From Podospora pseudocomata (lineage: Eukaryota; Ascomycota; Sordariomycetes; Sordariales; Podosporaceae), in the NCBI RefSeq assembly GCF_035222375.1, contig NW_026946363.1:496001-560000 (forward strand): 64,000 nucleotides of DNA. The letters run 5' to 3'. The notes under the pieces are model-generated. The model searched no databases. It saw nothing but the letters and a program-made list of their open reading frames with translations, and was not told where the DNA came from. Both the position numbers and the translations under genes were made by a program. Shown here one piece after another: positions 1-10,153 of this stretch (positions are counted from its first letter, which is position 1; the number at the start of each line of letters is the position of its first letter).

Positions 1-2
1 GA

Positions 3-503
3 CTCGACGCCAAAGAAGTCGCCGCCGTGTTCTCCGCCCCGTTTCACAACTTCCTCAGGTCAACCGATGAACCTGGTCACGAAAAGGTAGAAGGGGAGTG
101 GTATAATGGCTCCTGGACGGAATGGCACGAGGAGCCCTGGCGGATGCACTTTTTTTATGTCCCGGTCACTAACCAGAGGGTTACTAAACCTAAAATTCGT
201 GAGGGGGGTTTGGCATCACTGGCTGAAGATCACAGCCCTGATGAGGAGCCAGTTGAAGAGGAAAAGCGGTACAAAGTCTGGGGGATGACCGCTCGGATTC
301 TGGTGGATGCGGCCACGATTGCGTATGGGGAGAAGCCAGAGTTTGAGCATAACAGTCATTTTGGAGATGAGAGGATCATTGAGGGATTGGAAAGGTTGGG
401 GAGGCTGGGGGAGAAGAAGAGACGGGGGAGTACAGTCACCAAAGAGGATGTGAAGAAGGCGGGGGAGATTATGACCAAGAAGGAGGAAGGCAGTAAGATG
501 TGA
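3..503 (+). CDS. Peroxisomal CoA diphosphatase (NUDIX, Pcd1-like), 3' part only
   Basis: The reading frame is open from the left edge (LDAKEVAAVFSAPF onward) to a TGA at 501-503, so only the C-terminal portion is present. The part reading VWGMTARILVDAATIAYG is characteristic of the tail of Pcd1/NUDT7-type CoA pyrophosphatases, which cleave CoA and its oxidised or acylated forms to 3',5'-ADP and phosphopantetheine, usually in peroxisomes. The NUDIX box itself would lie upstream, outside the window, so the catalytic residues cannot be checked. The last 50 residues are Lys/Glu-rich and end EEGSKM; no canonical SKL-type PTS1 is visible. The next gene converges on this one, about 95 bp away. The family is recognised from memory of the conserved tail; the function is inferred. 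Confidence 0.75.
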   Translation, partial: LDAKEVAAVFSAPFHNFLRSTDEPGHEKVEGEWYNGSWTEWHEEPWRMHFFYVPVTNQRVTKPKIREGGLASLAEDHSPDEEPVEEEKRYKVWGMTARILVDAATIAYGEKPEFEHNSHFGDERIIEGLERLGRLGEKKRRGSTVTKEDVKKAGEIMTKKEEGSKM

Positions 504-596
504 GATGATTGTTTTGGGTATGAATCATGAAATGGTCTATTCTTTTGGGCGTGAGACAGGTAGATCACATGAGACTAGATTACACAGTAGAAATCG

Positions 597-1359
597 TTAA
601 TGGCAGGCTGTCTCCTTTGCTACGGTGGTCTGGCCGCCAAACAAGAGGTATCCGAGGCCGGCGCCAAAGGAGCAGGCGAGCATGACCCAGCCGTTGTAAG
701 TCATGAAGATGAGCCTTATATCTTGTCAGGTTGCCATCTTGAGTGCATTTACGAAAGGATACTCACATGATCATAAAAGCATAAAAGTTCTGTACCGCAT
801 ACAAGACACTCTTCATGATGTGCGCGCGCTTGGTAACCTCGTCTCTGTTCTGGCCTGTAATCACAGCGCCAAAGAAGGGGGCTGTCTCAGCATCTTGTTC
901 ATGATCTTCCTCGTCTTGATATCGAGACTCGATTTCTCCTTGGAACCAAAGGAAAAACACATCGTCTCAGCCTATGGAATATTTGGGGAAGAGTATGAAG
1001 AATGACTTACGAGGGACGGAGTTGGCCCGTCTGGTGACTGCGGCTTCATAGCGACGGATGGCTTCACGGAGGGCTTCGTAGCCGGCGCCGAGGGCGACGA
1101 TGGCGAGGAGGGAGACGAAGAGGGAAAAGTTGGAGGAGATGTGCCATTGGCGGAAGACGATGCAGAGGTTGTTGGTGTCCCAGGTGAAGAGCATCTTTTT
1201 CTCATATCAGTATCATGATTTGATGAGAGGGATATGAGGAAAAGGACTCACGTTCATGTTGCACATGTTTTGGCCATCACCGCCGTGATCACCGTGGCCC
1301 ATGTGAGCCGAGTGGTCCATCATTTCATGATGGGAATGGTCGTGGTGAGAGTGATCCAT
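597..1359 (-). CDS. CTR-family copper transporter (Ctr2-like)
   Basis: Four exons are supported: 1359..1252, 1194..1011, 938..767 and 714..597, giving 193 aa. The N-terminus is short and rich in His and Met (MDHSHHDHSHHEMMDHS), typical of extracellular or lumenal Cu(I)-capturing tails. Three membrane segments follow: one around IVFRQWHISSNFSLFVSLLAIVAL (split here only by description), then two close together near the C-terminus. The second carries the MxxxM copper-pore motif (within FMIMLIFM) and the third a GxxxG packing motif (SFGAGLG). CTR proteins form trimers that move Cu(I) across the plasma or vacuolar membrane. The 5' splice sites are GTGAGT or GTAAGT. The intron-1 acceptor could be 6 nt earlier, adding two Lys, and the exon-3 start has an alternative in-frame acceptor. 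The gene is divergent from the dioxygenase gene downstream. Confidence 0.88.
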
Positions 1360-1978
1360 TTTCGCGTTTACTTTGTGAGTGAAAAAGACAGAACAAATGA
1401 GAATCGTGAGAGAGAAGTGAGGAACTGAGATTATGGTGAAGAAGTTCTCATTCGGGGTTCAAGTTGCGCATGAAATCTGTCCCAACGTTGGGAACGAGAC
1501 GCGAACAGGGGTCCGTGGATCCATGCACGGGGGCCCCACTTTTGATAATCAGCTCTGGGGAAGGGCGACTCGGCATTGTCTCGGGGGCGCGGGGCAGGAG
1601 CTTGGAAAGGATTGATGGCGGGGTTGGTCTGGGTTGATGACAGAGGGAATTTGGGAATGGAGACATATTTCTAAAATCTCAAGAACTAAGATCATCATCA
1701 AACATACAGGCTTTACAGTTGTGACGCTGTACACCTAAGCCTCTCGGCGTTGACAGGTGGGTGACCACCGAGCTTCAAGATCTCCAGGGCGAAGCTCTCA
1801 TCTGATCTCACGAGCACTGAGCAAAGCTCCCGATGATACCCGCATCGCTTTGCTGAATGACAAGTCTTCATATTCGCTCACTCGCCCGTCCTAGACTATC
1901 ACACCTCCAAGTCCATCTCGTACCTTTAGCTGCTCTCATTAACCTTGTTATCACAGATCCAACCAAACGCTCATCGAA
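1360..1978. promoter_or_regulatory. Shared divergent upstream region
   Basis: This 619-bp stretch separates the start codons of the copper transporter (-) and the 3-hydroxyanthranilate dioxygenase (+), so it must hold both promoters. No convincing ORF is present. A 5S-rRNA-like fragment lies at 1727-1769 (listed separately). I see no clear TATA box. Confidence 0.5.
1727..1775 (+). pseudogene. Possible 5S rRNA relic
   Basis: The 14-mer GGTGGGTGACCACC at 1756-1769 matches a conserved part of the 3' half of fungal 5S rRNA as I remember it. It is preceded by GTAC..TAAGCC at about 1729-1742, in the right order for 5S. The 5' half is not recognisable and the spacing is about 10 nt short, so this would be at best a degraded, truncated copy. 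The 14-mer is also a perfect 5-bp hairpin with a GTGA loop, so chance is a real alternative. Confidence 0.22.
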
Positions 1979-2592
1979 ATGCTCACCCAACCCATCAACC
2001 TGCCAAAATGGTTCAGTCTCCAATATCACCACTTTGATCTCTAACCAAACTAACACACACCCCCAGGCTTGAAGAAAACTCCCACCTCCTCAAACCCCCC
2101 ATCAACAACTACTGCGTCTACAACGAAGGCTTCACCGTCATGATCGTCGGCGGCCCCAACGCCCGCACCGACTACCACATCAACCAAACCCCCGAATGGT
2201 TCTACCAGCACCGCGGTGCCATGCTCCTCAAGATCGTCGACCCCACCGACAACAACACTTTCAAGGACATCGTCATCCGCCAAGGCGACATGTTCCTCCT
2301 CCCGCCCAACACCCCCCACAACCCCGTCCGCTTCGCCGACACCGTCGGCATCGTCCTCGAGCAAAAGCGTCCAGAGGGGAGCATCGACCGGATGAGGTGG
2401 TACTGCCAGTCATGCAAGGAGATTGTCCACGAGGCGAGCTTTCACTGCACCGATTTGGGGACGCAGATCAAAGCTGCGGTGGAGGCTTTCAAGGAAGACG
2501 AAGAGAAGAGGACGTGTAAAAAGTGTGGGGAGGTGGCGGCGTGGAAGCCCGCCGAGGGGAGTCTGAAGGATCCTAATTTGGAGGAGGCTTGA
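1979..2592 (+). CDS. BNA1: 3-hydroxyanthranilate 3,4-dioxygenase
   Basis: Two exons, 1979..2010 and 2067..2592, give 185 aa starting [19 protein letters not shown]. The enzyme opens 3-hydroxyanthranilate with O2 to 2-amino-3-carboxymuconate semialdehyde, the kynurenine-pathway step leading to quinolinate and NAD+. It is a small cupin: the Fe(II) ligands are visible as His and Glu in [12 protein letters not shown] and His in NTPHNPVRF. The second, rubredoxin-like iron site found in fungal and bacterial enzymes is complete (WYCQSC and RTCKKC). The length fits the family (about 170-190 aa). The intron splits the Trp codon of PKW and uses a weak GTTCAG donor; reading on without splicing meets a stop within 12 codons, so splicing is required. 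The 3' third switches to G-ending codons. Confidence 0.93.
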
Positions 2593-2686
2593 TTTTTTTG
2601 GTGTATATTTACTTTTCTACTTGGGGGTTTCTAGCGGTGTATATGCAAAAAGTCATCTGTTTTGGATACATGAAAAAAAAAACATT

Positions 2687-3541
2687 TTACGTCTCGCCGT
2701 ACTGGTAAGCACCAGTTGACTCCTCCACCTGGACCTCAATCTTGGCCTCCTCGAGCTCCTTGCCATTGATTCTGATACCAGCCTTCATGACGTCGCCGGG
2801 AACGACCGGGCCGACGCCCTTGGGGGTGCCAGTGAGGACGATGTCACCTGGGTTGAGGGTCATGACCTTGGAGATGTCGCCGAGGATCTTGGGGATGCGG
2901 AAGAGCATCAGCTCGGTCGAGTCCTGCTGCTGGACCTTGTCGTTGACGGTGAGGTAGAGCTCGATGTTGTGGGGGTCGGGAATGGCCGACTTGTTGATGA
3001 CGTTGCTGACGGGGAGGAAGGTGTCGAAGCCCTTGCAGATGTCCCAGGGGAGGCCCTTCTTCTTGGCTTCGTTTTGGACGTTGCGGGCGGTCATGTCGAT
3101 GCTGAGGGCGTAGCCTTTTTTATCATGTGTTAGTTCGATGGGAAGGGAAGCGCAGATGAGATGAGAACTGACTGTCAATGGCGTCGAGAGCGGCCTTGTT
3201 GTCATTCTCATCAAAGTCTCTGATACGCTTGCCGAGGACAAGGGCGAGCTCAACTTCGTAGTGAAGGTCAACACCCTTGGGGCGGACGACCGGGCCCTCC
3301 CCGGGGGCCAAGATGGAGGAAGAAGGCTTCAGAAAAAAGAAGGGTTGCTTGGGGCGGGTGTTGTTGAGTTCAGCAATGTGGTCCCTGTTCAAGTTAGCTT
3401 TAGTACTCCTGTTACAAGGTAGGCATGAGGGAGCACACACGCATAGTTGCGGCCAATGCACACGACCTTGCCAGCCTTCTTGAGCGACGCCATTGTGGTT
3501 GCGTTTGTGGCCGTAGCCAAACCTCTCCGGAAGATCATCAT
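2687..3541 (-). CDS. Fumarylacetoacetate hydrolase-family protein (FAHD1-like, mitochondrial)
   Basis: Three exons, 3541..3441, 3384..3173 and 3114..2687, give 246 aa. The FAH fold signatures are clear: VCIGRNYADHIAEL near the start, the metal-binding ExE in HYEVELALVLGK, the downstream acidic and Arg positions in LSIDMTARNVQ, and DIVLTGTPKGVGPV. FAHD1 enzymes act on short acylpyruvates and decarboxylate oxaloacetate in mitochondria with Mg2+. I chose the ATG at 3541 because it adds MMIFRRGLATATNATT, an Arg/Ala/Thr-rich presequence of mitochondrial type. The Met at 3493 (MASLKKAGK) would give a cytosolic form. Both introns are short and phase-consistent. Exact substrate specificity cannot be told from the sequence. 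Confidence 0.9.
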
Positions 3542-5070
3542 CTTTTCTCTTTCTTTTCCCCGCTGGAGATAACCGGTCTTTATATGCAATCCAAGGTGTC
3601 TGGATGTATGGTAACCCCCCTCTGCAGAGTACCTGCCAAAGTGAGAGATTCCGTCTTATGAGGTGAGCTCGGTTCGGGTCAATTGGTCAATTGGCTGAGG
3701 TTGGAGTAACCAATCCCAACGACAGCAATGGAAGCACCGGAAGGAATGCCGACCCCGGTTGGGAAAAGAGTGTTGGTGGATTGCTTACGGTGACAACTTC
3801 ACACCTGCTGTGACTGGGTGAATACCGAGGAAGGATGATATCTTGGTATTGCGATATAAGCTACTCTCTAAAACCCTAGTCTGACTTTGCTTCAATCGAG
3901 AAGTTCATGCTTCAATTGAAGGAATAGTGGAGATGTGGAGCTGGGTAGCAACAACAGCTAGCCATTGCTCGCTGTTCAATGTCATCCTCGAGCCCATCTG
4001 CAACTGCGACATCGCTTTGCTTCTAAATCGAGGGTATCGAATCGGTGAAGAGAAGGACCGGAGTAGTTCAAGTGTCTCTCGGGCATAATTTCTCACACTC
4101 TGAACTTCGACTTGAAACTGTACGACACATACACGGCACCAAAGTATGACGAGACCAGTGTTGGGCCGGGTGGAGGTCAAGATCATGACAAGAGAGCTCT
4201 GAAAGCACTGATCTCAGACACAGTGAGTAACTCGCCCCTGCCACGGCCCGGCTCAGCCTGGCCATCCTGGACACAAAGAACTCATTGTCGGCCTCAGCAT
4301 TTGCCGACGTACATTCGCAGTCGAGGCCATAAAACCCACGTGGGAGTGGTGTTGGATCGTTATGGACGGGGCGGAAACGGGCTTGAACGGCATATTCTCG
4401 CCCTGTTCATCATCAAAGAGATAACGATCAGCCAATGGCTAACACTGGCAACTTTCCCATTGTTAAGAAGATCGTAAAAGAAGGCGATGAGATGCCGTGA
4501 TATGTCTTGCAGGGTCAAAATGCGGGGGACCCCACGCAAGAAGACAAATGGAATTTGCCGACCCCTGTTCGGATCACAGGGGACCGGGACCCCACCAATC
4601 TTCAGTGGACAAAGCCAAAGCTTAGCACTGGGGTCAGTGCTGGCCTGCATCCCCAGCGACTCAGCCTGCTGGGTGAACAAGAGCAACCAGCCTGGGCCGT
4701 TTTGAGATACGTAGCCCGCACACACCCTCTCCCTCCCATCTTTCCAGCCAGCTTCACTTCATTAGCAACCAGCTGGTAACTGGTGAGAGCATAAAAACTG
4801 CGGCTTCTCTCTTTCGCCTCACCCGGAAAATCTCGGTTGGTGACACCACACACACCCGTGAAGCAGGATTTCGACATTGAGAAAGGCCACGGAATCCACA
4901 GCAAAGACGTCACGGGCTGCACTCTTCGACCTCACGGCGGCCACTACCGACCCTTTGACAGCCATCAAGACAAAGCAGTCTCATTGCCTTTTCCCCTTGC
5001 GCCTTTTGCATTTTTACACGCTCCAGAAACAACACCAGAGTTATCACCGCTTTCGGAGACAGTATTCGCC
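3542..5070. promoter_or_regulatory. Divergent intergenic region, no gene seen
   Basis: About 1.5 kb separates the FAHD1-like gene (-) from the gene starting at 5071 (+). Open frames at 3905-4186, 4112-4477 and 4360-4725 overlap one another on both strands, show no recognisable motif and lack consistent codon bias, so I treat them as chance. The final 300 bp probably contains the 5' leader of the right-hand gene. Confidence 0.5.
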
Positions 5071-5824
5071 ATGGAGAGCATTCAACTGGCACAGATGCTA
5101 GCTGACCTTAGCGACCTAAATGCAGCTGTACGTATATATACGCCATGCCCACGGACGCGCTCTGTCAAAAGACATGAGAACCTTGCTAAAATTTTGCCAC
5201 AGCAGGAAGCTTCGGCCGCTGTGGCTTTGGTCAACGCCAACAAGAACCTCAACCAGCCTACCACCACTGCCCCTTCCGACGCCAGCCAACCCTCTGATTT
5301 GGTACGGCCACCGATCCGTCCGGGTCAGCGCAATCACCAGCGCACCGGTTCCGCCGGCTCTCTGGGTTCTTCTTCTTTCCTTTCCCGTACCGCCTCGCCG
5401 GCCAAGTTTGATAAATACGGTCGTCGCATTCTTACACCGCCCAACACACGAGCCAACTCCTCGTATGGATCAATACCGGGAACCCCTCGTGGAGAGGTGA
5501 GCAGTATTCCTTGCCGTCGCTCAAGGCTTGGTGTTTGTCTCCATCACACTTCGGTCCCGATGCTAAAAAAGTCGTACTTTTGAACCACAGCAGATAAGCG
5601 ACGACGATGTCGACCGAGCCGGCTCACTCATGGCCTTGTACGAGATCCGCGCGAAGTTGAAGGACCAAGATAATCGAAGCTTGCTCAAGCTTAGGGAGAA
5701 GATCACGTCGTTGCAGCATGCGAGACAACAACAGGACAGACTTGAGAAGGGGCCTACTTCGCTAACAGGGTTCGCTGGCGAAACCGCCAACAAGTCAAGA
5801 TACAGTTATCCCAAACACTCATGA
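5071..5824 (+). CDS. Conserved fungal protein, unknown function (Ser/Pro linker and helical tail)
   Basis: Three exons are supported: 5071..5127, 5203..5496 and 5591..5824. They give about 194 aa beginning MESIQLAQMLADLSDLNAA. The N-terminus is helical; the middle (about residues 40-115) is a Ser/Thr/Pro/Arg-rich, probably disordered linker with RTGSAGSLGSSSFLSR and SP/TP sites; a charged helix follows (SLMALYEIRAKLKDQDNRSL) and a Gln-rich stretch. Both introns have good donors (GTACGT, GTGAGC) and each ends in a tandem CAGCAG acceptor, so products with or without a Gln at each junction are possible. The terminal helix looks like a coiled-coil or docking segment. I do not recognise a named family. 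Confidence 0.72.
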
Positions 5825-6749
5825 GATCTGGCTGGCGTTTACCACCGACAAAACAACTCAACGGGCAGCTGCTCTCATTGAGGATAGCACGACGGAACTT
5901 TCACTTACCCAACGATAGCAGCATCGATTATCGTATACGGCGTTATCAGGGAGTTCGGGCCAGACAGGCTCATACAGACAGCCCTCTGGGATAGGGATCA
6001 TGTTGTGGTTAATGGATTGGGTTGATATTGGAACTTGCATTTTCTTCTTGTGAGGAGAGACAAAACTGGTGCCGAGACTGATGGAAGGAACAACAGCACT
6101 GTCCTTACAGCTAGGTTGTCTGATATACCTTGCTGTTGAAAGATTACATGTACATACGTACCCTCGTCGCGATTGTGACAGTCTTGCCTTATTCACTGCT
6201 TGTGGTTGTTGGTAGACTGTAAGACTATTCTTTCTAAATCGATACAGCGGAGGATATTTTTGACTTCTGAAGCTCATTCTCTCTAATCATGAGTAATATG
6301 TTCTCAATCTCAACAATGCGACACACGACAGTCTTCCAGTCCCAGTTAGAGAGGTGGTCGTTGGTGTGCCCCGCATTCGTTAGCATTTACTGTAGCACCC
6401 CAACCCCTGTCCCCGGCCCCTCTTGGCACCGCTCCGCTGGCGTCAAGTGGATCCGGCCTGCAAATCGCGTCCCCACTTTTTTGTTTCTTCCCAGGTGCTT
6501 GCCTGACAAACAGAAATTGCTGGCGGTCCAACTTTCTCTTTGGGAGCGCGTCACGACAACGTCCAATCTTTTGGAGGACGAGACAACAACGACCTCTGAC
6601 AACATCCTTCGTTCCATTGAGTCGGTCGCTTGCTTCCATCACGTAGTTATATTTCAGTTTCTTCGTTGCCGCCAGCCCGGCCAATCCTACCATCTACCGC
6701 CTCTTGGTTATTGCATCTCGAGAGATTCAATCACCAAACAGCAGCAGCC
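5825..6749. other. Intergenic region between two plus-strand genes
   Basis: About 0.9 kb contains the 3' end of the gene at 5071 and the promoter and leader of the PWI/RS gene at 6750. The minus-strand open frame 5858-6277 is reading through low-information sequence and has no recognisable domain. No RNA gene was seen. Confidence 0.5.
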
Positions 6750-8519
6750 ATGGCGACAGGCGTCGATGCAAAGCTCCTCAAGAGCACAAAATTCCCACCG
6801 GAATTCAACCAAAAGGTCGACATGACCAAGGTCAACCTCCAGGTTATGAAAAAGTTTGTTTTTCATTTCGCGCTCTGTCCGTATCTCTTGTCGGAACCTC
6901 GGTCTAACAAGTTGAAATCAGATGGATCGCAGGTCGCATAACCGAAATCCTTGCCAACGAAGACGATGTTGTCATTGAACTCGTGTTCAACCTTATCGAA
7001 TCCAGCCGCCACCCCGATATCAAAGCTCTACAGATTCAGCTCACTGGCTTTCTCGACAAGGACACGCCCGGGTTTTGCAAGGAGATGTGGGGGCTGCTGC
7101 TGAGTGCGCAGGATTCTCCCCAGGGCGTGCCGAAGGAGTTGCTGGAGGCCAAGAAGCTGGAGCTCTTGCAGGAAAAGAGGGAGCAGGAGGAGGCGAGGCA
7201 GAAGAGAGAGGATAGTGAGAATCAGAGGAGGGATAGCTTTCAGAGGGGGTTTGGTGGGAGGGGTGATAGAGCTGAGAGAGGGAGAGGTGCTGGGGGGCCG
7301 AGGGGAGGGGGTAGACTGGGAGGTGATTCTTGGAGAGGTCCAGGTGGGAGGGACGACAACAGAGATCGGCCTTTTGGGAGGGGCAGAGGGGGTGATGAGA
7401 GACGGTCGAGGTCGCCGCCGAGATACCGTGACCGTGGGGGAAGAGGAGGACCGAGGGGTGGCTTGAGGGATTCATATGTCCCAGGCGGACGGGGTAGTTC
7501 ACCGCTCCGTCGTGGCGGAAGGGGGATGGGAGATAGGCGGGATGATAGGCGGAGAAGGTCCAGGTCGCGCTCACGGTCGCCTTCTGTGCGCTCGGCTTCG
7601 TCCCCGTCTCGGTCTAGATCTCGATCTCTCTCTCGCAGCCCTAGTGTGGATGGGAAGAGACGGTCCTATTCGCGATCGGCTAGTCCCCCTCGTCGACGCC
7701 GTCGTTCTCGCTCACCACTTCCCTACAGGGATACAGTCAAAAGACGCCGCTCCCCTGCCCGGGATGCCGACCGCCGTAGCCGGTCCCGATCAGTAGCATC
7801 CGACCGCGGCTCACCTTCACCAAAGCGTCGCCGTTATTCTCCATCTAGCAGCCGGAGCAGAAGCAGAAGCAGGAGCAGGAGCCGCACCCGCAGCCGCTCT
7901 CGCAGTCTAACACGCAGTCCATCCAAGACCCGAAATCGGCGGTACAGTCGATCTTCTTCCTATTCTTCCAGATCCTCTCGCTACTCCCGATCTCTTAGTC
8001 GAAGCCGAAGCCGAAGCCCTCCCCCCAGGCGGTCAAGAGGTGGAAGCAGGAGTGTCTCCCCCGACATCAAGCGACATCGGAGTAGGAGCCGCTCTCGCAG
8101 TACGGGCCGTAGCATTAGTCCTGCTAGCTCCTACGGACGACGTCGATCCCGTTCCCGCTCTCCACGTCGTCGATCTCGTGATAGAAAACGTAGCCGCAGT
8201 GGTTCGAGGGATAGAAGAGGAGGACGAAGCAGGGCCTCTTCTGCATCTTCACAACTTTCCAAGCGGGACAGATCGGCTGATGGTTCAGGAGCTGAAGACA
8301 GACCCCCCAAAGCCCACCATGACGATGCGGCGGTGTCGAGCCAAGATCAGGTATGTTCCCTGAAGTTTCCAAGTATTTGCAAGATATGATGGCTAACTAT
8401 TGCTTATGCTGCAGGAGTCCAAAATCGACACTGAGCAGCGGGAGAAGGAGCTCAAGGAGAAGATCAAGCAGATGAGAACCTCAAGAAGTAGTGACGTGGT
8501 TGAGGCTAACGGTGCTTGA
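6750..8519 (+). CDS. SRRM1-like splicing coactivator (PWI domain plus RS tail)
   Basis: Exons 6750..6853, 6922..8350 and 8415..8519 give 545 aa. Residues about 1-110 form a PWI nucleic-acid-binding domain: MATGVDAKLLKSTKFPPEFN, then VNLQVMKKWIAGRITEIL, followed by conserved helices with VFNLIESSRHPDIKALQIQL. A charged helix (KKLELLQEKREQEEARQ) leads into an RGG/Gly-Arg segment and then a long Arg-Ser domain dense in RSRSRS and SPPRR motifs to about residue 500. This order matches SRRM1/SRm160, a spliceosome-associated coactivator that binds pre-mRNA and SR proteins. The last exon ends in a helix rich in Lys/Glu (QREKELKEKIKQMR). RS-domain phosphorylation is expected from the family. The region 7090-7560 is extremely G-rich on the coding strand, unlike the later part. 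Confidence 0.9.
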
Positions 8520-9228
8520 AGCTGTTTATCACTTATTCATTCGTTCATTGAACCACATCAAAGAAAAAACAAGAAAAAAAAAGAAGAAAAAACAGGAAGG
8601 ACATTAGCATGGCTTTGGGAGACTCGCGTTTCGAGGCGTTGAGGTTTGGAAGGCGGCTCTGTGAGGACTACAAACCCCCAAAATATTGTCTTGGCTTGTT
8701 TATCTGAGCATATTTTTAGCAGCCTCTGTGTGGATCGCGTAGTAAAATGATAGCTGTGGTAATATAGTGGCAAGGACGTGTACTTGAAATTTGTGTTGGG
8801 TTGTGCGGCATTAGGGAGGGTGATGAAGTTCTGAGTGGTTCCTTCCCAGGATATAGGTACCTACCTGGTTTGTGGTGGGAAGTCACTGCCCGGATCATCA
8901 TAGCTTGGGCATTGGTGTGGTCTGATGAGAGATAATTGAAGTCGTGACTGCCTCCTATGTATCTTCCTGTGACGTGCAGAGTGGGTGGGGGGCACCTTCC
9001 CCCCAGTCGAAATTACAAGTTCAAGCAGGAGGCAGAGCTTTCAAGTTGAAAGAAGGAAAGAAGATGGGAGTTGCATGCTCTGAGATAAAAGACCAGCTCC
9101 AGGATTGGTTGAGAAGCAACCCAATTCAATCCAAGTATCATCACTTGCTACCCGGCTTTTATAACTTCAGCATTCTTTTTGCTACAGTCCATTCTTGCTT
9201 GTCTTGACATCCTTTCGGTTTACACGAT
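8520..9228. other. Intergenic region
   Basis: The 3' side of the splicing-factor gene followed by sequence without a convincing gene. A run of A and AAGAA from about 8560 to 8595 is typical of a 3' UTR. Short open frames on both strands here have no recognisable features. Confidence 0.45.
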
Positions 9229-9624
9229 ATGGACTTTATGGCCTTCTGGAGGACCGTCTGGGACAGAGTGGACATCATCGTGGACATCATCAATATCGAC
9301 TTTTGGCATCCAATTCGGCCTGCAGTACTCCGTATCAAGGCCGATTTGTTTGTTTTCCAAAAGTTCATCGCTCGCCGGTCCTGGCAGGCTATCAGGTGGT
9401 CCTGGAGAAGGGCCTGGGAGTGGTTCTGGGAAGTCGCGGAGGCGATCTTGACGGCTTGGTCTTACGTGTTTCTTAGTTCGGCTATCGGTGTTGCCTTTTT
9501 CAGCTGTGTTATCTGTTGGGTGGTATTCGGTTTTGATTTGCGGAGAGTCGTGGATTCAGTGTTGCCCCGAGCACGGCTGCTCCCCCCGCCGTCCTACACA
9601 CCGTTACTCATGCCCGCACTATAA
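9229..9624 (+). CDS. Small Trp-rich putative membrane protein, orphan
   Basis: An uninterrupted 131-codon frame begins MDFMAFWRTVWDRVDIIVDI and ends at TAA. The first 80 residues look amphipathic with an unusual number of Trp and Arg residues (SWQAIRWSWRRAWEWFWEV). One hydrophobic segment follows, roughly residues 80-103 (within SSAIGVAFFSCVICWVVFG), then a short Arg/Pro-rich tail. No signal peptide is obvious and I do not recognise a family. It could be a lineage-specific gene or a chance frame. In its favour are composition typical of membrane proteins and a start immediately downstream of pyrimidine-containing leader sequence. Expression is unknown. Confidence 0.38.
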   Translation: MDFMAFWRTVWDRVDIIVDIINIDFWHPIRPAVLRIKADLFVFQKFIARRSWQAIRWSWRRAWEWFWEVAEAILTAWSYVFLSSAIGVAFFSCVICWVVFGFDLRRVVDSVLPRARLLPPPSYTPLLMPAL

Positions 9625-9888
9625 TTCGACCACGCACTGCAACCACTAAGGGCTTCATCCCGGTCCACTGAGGCGCCAACAAGGTAAGAGGCCCGAGACT
9701 CGGTACCGCGACATGTTCAGGCCCGAGTTCTTGACTGACGCATTTTTAGACCAGGGAGGAAACAATCACTTTGCACGCGCACCACACCCCACGTTTACGC
9801 ACCCACTCACTTTACACCAATTCAACGCGCTTTTTCTGCATCTCTCGACGCGTCTTTCGTCACCATACCACCTGCTTAACAACCAGTC

Positions 9889-10072
9889 ATGGCAACGGAG
9901 AATACAACATCTTCGAATGGAGGAGGCGGAGGCGGAGCTGCTACACCAAAACCTGTGGGGAATAACGCGACCGCGGGGGGGCATCAGAACACACCTGTTA
10001 AGAACGAGTCGTCTGCCGCAAATGGACAGTCACAGCAAGCGCAGCAGCAGCAGCAGCAACAACAACAACAGC

Positions 10073-10153
<81 letters not shown>

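Noticed and set aside
5858-6277. A 139-codon minus-strand frame after the small conserved gene
   Set aside because: No recognisable features and placed in a likely 3' UTR and promoter interval.
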